A stretch of DNA of 11,526 bases, taken from NCBI GenBank assembly GCA_035272265.1, contig DATEQV010000189.1, positions 1 through 11,526 on the forward strand, in the 5' to 3' direction. Both the position numbers and the translations under genes were made by a program. Below, in pieces: positions 6,449 to 11,526 of the stretch; position 1 is the stretch's first letter; every line of letters starts with the position of its first letter. Origin of the DNA: Acidisphaera sp035272265 (GTDB lineage Bacteria; Pseudomonadota; Alphaproteobacteria; Acetobacterales; Acetobacteraceae). Under the pieces are notes generated by a model. The model had not been told where the DNA came from and made no database searches. It was given only the letters and a program-made list of their open reading frames with translations.

Positions 6449-6976
6449 CTAGTCGAACTCGACGGCGGCCGCCTGGGCGCCGTCATGCGTGTCGGCGAGC
6501 GGGTCGGCCGGTCGGCCGAGGGTCAGGCGCTCGACCACGAACAGCATCAGGCACACGCCGCCGAGCGGGATCGGCAGATATGTGACGCCGGCCGAGAGGA
6601 TGGGGAATTCGGCGATCGACTGCTCCCAGGTCGCAGCACAGAGCGCGTGGCCGCGGATGAGCATGAACAGTCCGACCAGCAGCACGAGCAGTTCGGCGAT
6701 GACGTCGACGGCGATGGCCAGCGGCTGCGGAAGCTGGTCGCGCACATAGGCGACGCGCATGTGAACGCCGTAGCGGTAGCAGGCGGCGGCGCCGAAGAAC
6801 GTCATCACCACGGTCAGCAGGATCGCCATCGGCTCGGGCCACGAGGCGGCGTGGTTGAGCACGTAGCGGGTGAACACGCCCCACGGGATGATGAACGAAA
6901 TGAAGACGAGCGCTGCGCCGGAGATGCCGGCGCAGACGACGTAGAGGGCGTCCATGACGCGGCGGAAGGCGGTCAT
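6449..6976 (-). CDS. dctQ: TRAP transporter small permease DctQ
   Basis: The 175-residue small membrane subunit partners DctM in the inner membrane. Four hydrophobic segments are visible at roughly residues 12-36, 48-66, 86-108 and 125-148. The pattern W-F-TRYVLN after the first helix and WPEPMAILL leading into the second are typical of DctQ. The C-terminal 25 residues are polar and cytoplasmic. The ATG at 6976 has no clear Shine-Dalgarno sequence, and MDALYVV at 6955 is a possible alternative start. It sits between dctP, 148 bases upstream with a hairpin repeat in the gap, and dctM, five bases downstream. No damage is visible, but without a full-length DctM the transporter would not work. 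Confidence 0.92.
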   Translation of the reverse strand: MTAFRRVMDALYVVCAGISGAALVFISFIIPWGVFTRYVLNHAASWPEPMAILLTVVMTFFGAAACYRYGVHMRVAYVRDQLPQPLAIAVDVIAELLVLLVGLFMLIRGHALCAATWEQSIAEFPILSAGVTYLPIPLGGVCLMLFVVERLTLGRPADPLADTHDGAQAAAVEFD

Positions 6977-7002
6977 GCGGGGCTACGCCGTGTCGAGAAA
7001 CC

Positions 7003-7098
7003 CGTCATTGCGAGCGGAGCGAAGCAACCCAGGGCGTCACCGCAGGCGTCTGCCACGCGGCCCTGGGTTGCTTCGTCGCTGCGCTCCTCGCAATGACG
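7003..7098. repeat. palindromic intergenic repeat (CGTCATTGCGAG family)
   Basis: A 96-base imperfect inverted repeat begins CGTCATTGCGAGCGGAGCG and ends with its near-complement CGCTCCTCGCAATGACG. The long arms share CGAAGCAACCCAGGGC, and the right arm carries six extra bases. This is the widespread repeat whose translation gives HCEERSDEA-like strings in misannotated proteins. It lies wholly between dctP and dctQ and would form a strong hairpin in the TRAP transcript. Confidence 0.9.
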
Positions 7099-7124
7099 GA
7101 GCACGGTCACTACGGGCAAATCCG

Positions 7125-8123
7125 TCAGGAAACCGCCTGGATCCGCTTGATGGAGTCGGCGTATTTGGCGCCGTACTTGTCCCACACCGGCTTGACCGCG
7201 TCCTGCCACGGCTTCTTGTCGTCGATCTGCACCATGGCGATGTTGGCGTTCTTCGCCTTGTCGAGCGCGTCGCGCTCCTTCGCGTCCCACAAGGTGCGCG
7301 CCTCCATCTGCGCCTCTCGCGCGAGCTTGCGGAACAGCGCCTGGTCGTCCTTGGACAGACCCTCCCAGGTGCGCTTGGACATCATCAGCATCTCCGGCAC
7401 GATCAGGTGCTCGGTGAAGGTGTAGTTCTTGGCGACCTCGTAGTGGTGGTCGAACACGTAGCTCGGCGGGTTGTTCTCGGCGCCGTCGATCACGCCGGTC
7501 TGCAGCGCGGAGAACACCTGATCGTAGCCCATCGCGATGCCGTTGGCACCGAGCGCGTTGGCCATGTCGACGAAGATCGGGTTGCCGATCACGCGCACCT
7601 TCAGCCCGTGCATGTCGGCGATCGTCTTGATCGGGTGTTTCGTGTTGTAGAAGCTGCGCGCGCCGGCATCCATCCAGCACAGCCCGACCAGCTTCGCGTT
7701 GGGGTTGTCGGTGACCTTCGACAGCAGGTCGGCGCCGACGTCGCCGTCCATCGTCTGCCGCATGTGGGCGCTGTTACGGAACAGGACCGGCAGGTTGAGG
7801 ACGTTGAGGTCGTCGATCACCGGCCCGAGCGCGCCGACCGAGACGCGCACCAGCTGGATCGCGCCGATCTGCGTCTGCTCGATGGTCTCCTTCTCGCCGC
7901 CGAGCTGCATCGACGGATACATCTGGATGGTTATGCGGCCGCCCGTCGCGGCGTCCAGCTTCTTGCCCATGCTCTCGACGGCGGCGACGGTGGGATAGCC
8001 CTCCGGGTGCACGTCGGCGGCCTTCAGCGTCAGCTTGGATTGGGCGGAAGCAAGGCGGGGCATGCCAAGGGCGGCGATCGCGGCGAGGCCGCCCAGGCGC
8101 ATGGCGTCGCGTCGGTGCATCAT
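7125..8123 (-). CDS. dctP: TRAP transporter substrate-binding protein DctP
   Basis: Periplasmic solute receptor of the TRAP system, 332 residues. The start MMHRRDAMRLGGLAAIAALG has paired arginines at 4-5 and a signal peptide that probably ends at ASA-Q (27/28); a Tat route is possible. Family signatures are present: GGEKETIEQTQIGAIQ, a binding-site arginine region at ARSFYN (Arg156), LKVRVIGNPIFVDMANALG (Arg177), MGYDQVFSALQTGVIDGAENN (200-218) and the end region KPVWDKY. The ligand should be an organic acid. A hexuronate or a short unsaturated uronide is inferred from the GntR, kduI and kduD neighbours, not from the protein itself. GGGGAGGGA lies upstream of twin ATGs at 8123 and 8120. It is the first gene of the dctPQM operon, divergent from gntR. 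Confidence 0.93.
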   Translation of the reverse strand: MMHRRDAMRLGGLAAIAALGMPRLASAQSKLTLKAADVHPEGYPTVAAVESMGKKLDAATGGRITIQMYPSMQLGGEKETIEQTQIGAIQLVRVSVGALGPVIDDLNVLNLPVLFRNSAHMRQTMDGDVGADLLSKVTDNPNAKLVGLCWMDAGARSFYNTKHPIKTIADMHGLKVRVIGNPIFVDMANALGANGIAMGYDQVFSALQTGVIDGAENNPPSYVFDHHYEVAKNYTFTEHLIVPEMLMMSKRTWEGLSKDDQALFRKLAREAQMEARTLWDAKERDALDKAKNANIAMVQIDDKKPWQDAVKPVWDKYGAKYADSIKRIQAVS

Positions 8124-8171
8124 GATCCGATTCCCTCCCCTCGAATGCGGCTTCCGTTGCCCGGGCCGCTG

Positions 8172-8190
8172 GTGTAACGATCGCTTATAC
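8172..8190. promoter_or_regulatory. candidate GntR operator and dctP promoter region
   Basis: GTGTAACGATCGCTTATAC is an imperfect dyad, GTnTAA-N7-TTAnAC, with five of six arm pairs complementary. It sits between dctP and gntR and ends two bases before the gntR ATG. Leftward it contains TATAAG, a reasonable -10 box for dctP, but no good -35 is visible. Binding here would let the regulator control both its own gene and the transporter. Confidence 0.45.
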
Positions 8191-8191
8191 G

Positions 8192-8953
8192 ATGACCCGA
8201 CAACCCGCAAGCGCCGGCCGGCCGCCGATGCCCGCGCTGCTTCGGCCGCTGAAACCGCCACGCAACCGCGTCGCCGAAGTGGCGGGGCGCATCGCCGAGC
8301 AGATCGCCGCCGGCCGCTACACGCCGGGCGACCGGCTGCCGACCGAGCAGCAGATGATGGAGGCGATGGGCGTCAGCCGCACCGTTATCCGCGAGGCGGT
8401 GGCGGCGCTGCGGGCGGACGGGATGGTGGTGACGCGCCAGGGCGCCGGCGCGTTCGTCGCCGCCGCCCGGCTGCCGTTCCGCATCTCGGCGGCGGACGTG
8501 GACACCGTGTCCGACGTGCTGGACATCATGGAGCTGCGCACGGCGGTCGAGATGGAATCGTCGGGACTGGCCGCGGAGCGCGGATCGCCGTCGCAGCTTC
8601 GTGCCGTTGCGCGCAGCTGCGACGCGATCGAGCGGGCGATGGCGCGCGACGAGATGGCGATCGAGGAGGACGCCGCGTTCCACCGCGCCATCGCCCGCGC
8701 CAGCGGCAACCCGCAATTCGTGCGGTTCCTGGACTATCTCGGCAGCTTCATCATCCCGCGCTACTCGATCCGCGCCGAGCCGGACCGGGTGTCCGATCAG
8801 CAGGCCTACATGCGCGGCTTCCAGGCCGAGCATCGCGAGATCGACCGCGCCATCCAGGCGCGTGATCCGCAGCGCGCGCGTCAAGCGATGCGGACACATC
8901 TGACGAACAGCCAGGCGCGCTACCGGGCACTCGCGCAATCGGCTAAGATGTAG
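8192..8953 (+). CDS. GntR-family transcriptional regulator, FadR subfamily
   Basis: A 253-residue regulator with an N-terminal winged helix-turn-helix (about 27-92: GDRLPTEQQMMEAMGVSRTVIREAVAAL in two parts, then the wing TRQGAGAFV). The C-terminal all-helical FCD domain spans about 104-240. The FCD metal-site residues appear as Asp160, His164, His214 and His236, so a metal-coordinated carboxylate ligand is likely. Many relatives regulate sugar-acid uptake and catabolism. Divergence from dctPQM and nearness to kduID point to a uronate-derived effector (inferred). The start is uncertain: ATG 8192 follows the candidate operator directly and has no Shine-Dalgarno sequence, and ATG 8228 would still keep the whole DNA-binding domain. 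Confidence 0.92.
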   Translation: MTRQPASAGRPPMPALLRPLKPPRNRVAEVAGRIAEQIAAGRYTPGDRLPTEQQMMEAMGVSRTVIREAVAALRADGMVVTRQGAGAFVAAARLPFRISAADVDTVSDVLDIMELRTAVEMESSGLAAERGSPSQLRAVARSCDAIERAMARDEMAIEEDAAFHRAIARASGNPQFVRFLDYLGSFIIPRYSIRAEPDRVSDQQAYMRGFQAEHREIDRAIQARDPQRARQAMRTHLTNSQARYRALAQSAKM

Positions 8954-8970
8954 GGTCGGCCGGGCGGCGC

Positions 8971-9016
8971 CGGGCGATGTTACCGAATGGTACCGTCCCC
9001 CTGATGGGATCGCCCG
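8971..9016. other. inverted repeat after gntR
   Basis: CGGGCGAT (8971-8978) and ATCGCCCG (9009-9016) form perfect eight-base arms around a 30-base loop in the 210-base gap between gntR and the kinase gene. No T-run follows. It may act in transcription termination for gntR, but this is weak. I see no convincing gene in the rest of the gap. Confidence 0.25.
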
Positions 9017-9066
9017 CCGTGGGATCGCGTCGGCCATGTTGGGTGCTGCCATGAAACGGCCGACGC

Positions 9067-9091
9067 GGAACCGTCACCTGGACCGGGCGTT
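9067..9091 (+). promoter_or_regulatory. EcfG-type general stress promoter
   Basis: GGAAC (9067-9071) and CGTT (9088-9091) are separated by 16 bases, matching the GGAAC-N16/17-CGTT promoter of the alphaproteobacterial EcfG sigma factor. Transcription would start near 9097, about 65 bases before the histidine kinase GTG. Confidence 0.5.
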
Positions 9092-9163
9092 CTCACTCGT
9101 TAAGCGTGTGCGCGGCGCTGGGCGAGGCAGGCGATCGCACCTCGTGCTCAGAGGGGAACTGAC

Positions 9164-11107
9164 GTGGCTGCCACCGCCGACCTGAACGAGCTGCTGATCA
9201 GCAGCGTGATCGACTACGCGATCTACATGATCAGCCCGGAAGGCCGGGTCGTCAGCTGGAACCCTGGCGCGGAGCGGATCAAGGGCTACACCGCCGACGA
9301 GATCGTCGGCCGGCACTTCTCCACGTTCTACACCGAGGAGGAGCGCGCGTGCGGCGTGCCGGCGACGGCGCTGTGGACCGCCGCCGAGACCGGCCGGTTC
9401 ACCGCCGAGGGCTGGCGGCTGCGCAAGGACGGCAGTCGGTTCTGGGCCATGGTCGTCATCGATCCGATCAGGAAGGACGGCGAGCTGATCGGTTTCGCGA
9501 AGGTCACGCGCGACATGACCGAGCAGCGCGCGGCACAGCGCGCCGCCCTGGAAAGCGAACGCCGCTTCCGCCTGCTGGTGCAGAGCGTCACCGACTACGC
9601 GATCTTCATGCTCGACCCGGACGGCCACGTGGCCAACTGGAACGCCGGGGCCGCGCGGATCAAGGGCTACGAGGCGTACGAGATCGTCGGGCAGCACTTC
9701 TCGCGTTTCTACACGCCGGAGGACTTCGACGCCGGCGCGCCGGCGCGGGCGCTGGAGACGGCGCGCCGCGACGGACGCTACGAGGCCGAGGGATGGCGGC
9801 TGCGCAAGGACGGCGCGCGCTTCTGGGCGCATGTCGTGCTCGATGCCATCCACGACGACGACGGCACGCTGATCGGCTTCGCCAAGATCACCCGCGACCT
9901 GACCGAGCGGCGCGAGGCGCAGCGGCAACTGGAGCAGTCGCGCGAGCAGTTGTTCCAGGCGCAGAAGATGGAGGCGGTGGGACAGCTCACGGGCGGGCTG
10001 GCGCACGACTTCAACAACCTGCTGGCGGGGATCATCGGCAGCCTGGAAATTTCGCGCACGCGCATTGCGCAGGGGCGCATCGGCGAGATCGAGCGCTACA
10101 TCGGCGCGGCGCTGGGTGCGGCGTCGCGCGCCGCGGCGCTGACACACCGGCTGCTGGCGTTCGCGCGGCGGCAGACGCTCGATCCGAAACCGACGGATGC
10201 GAACCGGCTGGTCGCGAACATGGAGGAGCTGGTCCGGCGCACTGTCGGCCCTGCGATCAAGGTGGAGACGGTGCTGGCGATCGGGCTGTGGGAGGCGTTG
10301 TGCGACACCAACCAGCTCGAAAGCGCGATCCTCAACCTGTGCATCAACAGCCGCGACGCGATGCCGGACGGCGGCCGGCTGACGATGGAGACCGCGAATA
10401 CGTGGCTGGATGCGATCGGCGCGCGCCAGCGCAACATGCAGCCCGGCCAGTATGTCGCGGTCAGCGTGAGCGACACTGGCGCCGGCATGCCGCCGGAGGT
10501 GCAGGAGCGCGCCTTCGATCCGTTCTTCACGACGAAGCCGATCGGCCAGGGCACCGGGCTCGGCCTGTCCATGGTGTACGGCTTCGCCAAGCAGACCGGC
10601 GGCGAGGTGCGGATCTATTCCGAGGTCGGCCACGGCACGACGGTGACGATCTATGTGCCGCGCCACGTCGGCGCACCGAGCGAGGACGAGGCTGACGACC
10701 GCGCGGACCTCTCGCCCGCCGAAGCGAGCGAGACGGTGCTGGTCGTCGACGACGAGCCGAGCATCCGCATGGTGGTCGGCGATTCGCTGAAGGAGCTGGG
10801 CTACACCGTGCTGGAGGCCACCGACGGCACGTCGGGGCTGGCGGTGCTGCAATCGAAGGCGCGCGTCGACCTGCTGGTGACCGATGTCGGGCTGCCCGGA
10901 GGGATGAACGGCCGCCAGATGGCCGACGCGGCCCGGCAGCAGCGTCCGAACCTGAAGGTGCTGTTCATCACCGGCTATGCGACAAACGCGGCGATCGGCA
11001 ACGGACAGCTCGAGCCGGGGATGCACGTGCTCACCAAGCCGTTCGCGGTGGAGAAGCTGGCGCTGCGGGTGCAGTCCATCATCAGCGAGGGCGAGCGGCC
11101 GCATTGA
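9164..11107 (+). CDS. soluble hybrid sensor histidine kinase (PAS-PAS-HisKA-HATPase-REC)
   Basis: A 647-residue signalling protein without membrane segments, so it senses something inside the cell. Two similar PAS domains (about 12-125 and 140-250) share DYAI, RIKGY, EIVG-HFS-FYT and EGWRLRKDG-RFWA and probably arose by duplication. The dimerisation/phosphoacceptor helix carries His281 in GLAHDFNNLL. The ATPase domain shows LNLCINSRDAMP, DTGAGM and GQGTGLGLSMVYGF. A C-terminal receiver begins VLVVDDEPS at about 525, has its phosphoacceptor at Asp574 (LVTDVGLPGG) and the conserved lysine in TKPF. The start is a GTG at 9164 after GAGGGG. PAS ligands are not readable from sequence; a flavin or haem is possible, but the flavin-binding LOV motif is absent. 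No output regulator lies next to it. The EcfG-type promoter suggests expression under stress. Confidence 0.93.
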   Translation: MAATADLNELLISSVIDYAIYMISPEGRVVSWNPGAERIKGYTADEIVGRHFSTFYTEEERACGVPATALWTAAETGRFTAEGWRLRKDGSRFWAMVVIDPIRKDGELIGFAKVTRDMTEQRAAQRAALESERRFRLLVQSVTDYAIFMLDPDGHVANWNAGAARIKGYEAYEIVGQHFSRFYTPEDFDAGAPARALETARRDGRYEAEGWRLRKDGARFWAHVVLDAIHDDDGTLIGFAKITRDLTERREAQRQLEQSREQLFQAQKMEAVGQLTGGLAHDFNNLLAGIIGSLEISRTRIAQGRIGEIERYIGAALGAASRAAALTHRLLAFARRQTLDPKPTDANRLVANMEELVRRTVGPAIKVETVLAIGLWEALCDTNQLESAILNLCINSRDAMPDGGRLTMETANTWLDAIGARQRNMQPGQYVAVSVSDTGAGMPPEVQERAFDPFFTTKPIGQGTGLGLSMVYGFAKQTGGEVRIYSEVGHGTTVTIYVPRHVGAPSEDEADDRADLSPAEASETVLVVDDEPSIRMVVGDSLKELGYTVLEATDGTSGLAVLQSKARVDLLVTDVGLPGGMNGRQMADAARQQRPNLKVLFITGYATNAAIGNGQLEPGMHVLTKPFAVEKLALRVQSIISEGERPH

Positions 11108-11406
11108 CGGCCGCTTCGCGCTGACCGCGCGGCACGAACCCGCGTTCCGCTGTTCCGAACCCCGCCGGCGTCTGGCAGGATCGGCGGCGGGAGGTGATGC
11201 GATGCGCCGACGCACGTTCCTTGCGTGATGCGTCGCGCCTGAGGCGGGCTGTACCTGAAGCGTTTCACACTCCGTGCGCCCGGCAGGGTTACGGTGTGTA
11301 TCCGGTCGCAGCGCACGGTTACTGCGCGAGGCATGGTTCCGCCCGTCGGCGAACGGCAGAGGGATGGTCCCCGAGCACGCGCCAGACAGGTTCGGAGACT
11401 TCGGTC
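11108..11406 (+). other. intergenic region with a possible mini-ORF
   Basis: These 299 bases hold no convincing gene. At 11202-11228 GGGAGG and a seven-base spacer precede an eight-codon frame, MRRRTFLA then stop, which resembles the start of a twin-arginine signal peptide cut off early. A frame from ATG 11197 stays open into the next gene, but its amino-acid content looks random. A small stem, GCGCA/TGCGC, lies at 11311-11327. No clear promoter or terminator is seen. Confidence 0.4.
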
Positions 11407-11526
11407 ATGTTCACGAAGATCACGACGACCGCCCTGCTCGCCGGCCTCGCGCTGGCCACGGCGACCACCCTGCCGGTTTGCGGCGCGATGGCGCACACCA
11501 CCTCCGCGAGCCATGGGGGCAAGTCG
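11407..11526 (+). CDS. small exported protein, 3' end outside the window
   Basis: Forty codons are visible and remain open to the window edge. MFTKITTT is followed by a hydrophobic core (ALLAGLALATATTLPV), then CGAMA-HTTSASHGG. This is a signal peptide, most likely cut by signal peptidase I after GAMA. The LPVC sequence does not satisfy a normal lipobox because valine precedes the cysteine. GGAG lies nine bases before the ATG. The frame is open upstream to an ATG at 11197, but a signal peptide right at 11407 makes this start far more likely. I do not recognise the family from the visible part. The early mature region is rich in Ser, Thr, His and Gly, as is common in small periplasmic proteins. 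Confidence 0.6.
   Translation, partial: MFTKITTTALLAGLALATATTLPVCGAMAHTTSASHGGKS

Noticed and set aside
9051..9163. Small frame starting ATG AAA in the gntR-kinase gap
   Set aside because: No ribosome site, arginine-rich random composition, and it runs out of frame into the kinase gene.
9074..11215. Long open frame of 713 codons opposite the histidine kinase
   Set aside because: Its translation is arginine- and alanine-rich without family motifs, while the plus strand has complete PAS, kinase and receiver signatures. It is a shadow of GC-rich coding DNA.
11197..11406. N-terminal extension of the exported protein from ATG 11197
   Set aside because: The ribosome site would be only two bases away, the added residues look random, and a proper signal peptide starts at 11407.
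1..11526. CRISPR arrays, rRNA or tRNA genes, insertion sequences, phage genes
   Set aside because: No regularly spaced repeats, no tRNA-like cloverleaf or rRNA sequence, and no transposase or integrase motifs were seen. The only mobile-like element is the short palindrome at 7003-7098.

Overview
The window looks like chromosomal DNA of a GC-rich alphaproteobacterium with purple-phototroph ancestry. The signs are very high GC at third codon positions, an alphaproteobacterial-type palindromic repeat at 7003-7098, a TRAP uptake system, Crp/Fnr-type boxes, an EcfG-type stress promoter and two adjacent bacteriochlorophyll genes (bchE, bchJ). I cannot name the genus from sequence alone.

Layout. 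Minus strand, 1-1450: kduD (cut by the window edge) and kduI, two consecutive steps converting unsaturated-uronate breakdown products to 2-keto-3-deoxygluconate. Plus strand, 1727-1891: a 54-residue lipoprotein with a poly-glycine tail; a Crp/Fnr-type box lies between it and kduI. Minus strand, 5044-1885: a photosynthesis remnant made of a broken bchE, an intact-looking bchJ overlapping its end, and a class III aminotransferase 65 bases downstream. In front of this group are a PpsR/CrtJ-type palindrome and a Crp/Fnr-type box. Minus strand, 8123-5152: TRAP genes dctP, dctQ and dctM, with a hairpin repeat between dctP and dctQ and a two-base frameshift in dctM. Plus strand, 8192-8953: a divergent GntR/FadR-type regulator with a candidate operator in the shared promoter. 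Plus strand, 9164-11107: a soluble PAS-PAS hybrid histidine kinase behind an EcfG-type promoter. Plus strand, 11407 to the end: the start of a small exported protein.

How the genes fit together. The TRAP genes, the GntR regulator and kduI-kduD make sense as one hexuronate/oligouronide uptake and catabolism locus (inferred from context). The bchE-bchJ-aminotransferase group sits inside it. bchE has lost the code for its N-terminal cobalamin-binding domain and one of its three iron-sulfur cysteines, so it should not make a working anaerobic cyclase. Its light/oxygen-type control sites are still present and may now serve bchJ and the aminotransferase. With dctM also frameshifted, the window shows recent gene decay, or in the case of dctM possibly a sequencing error.
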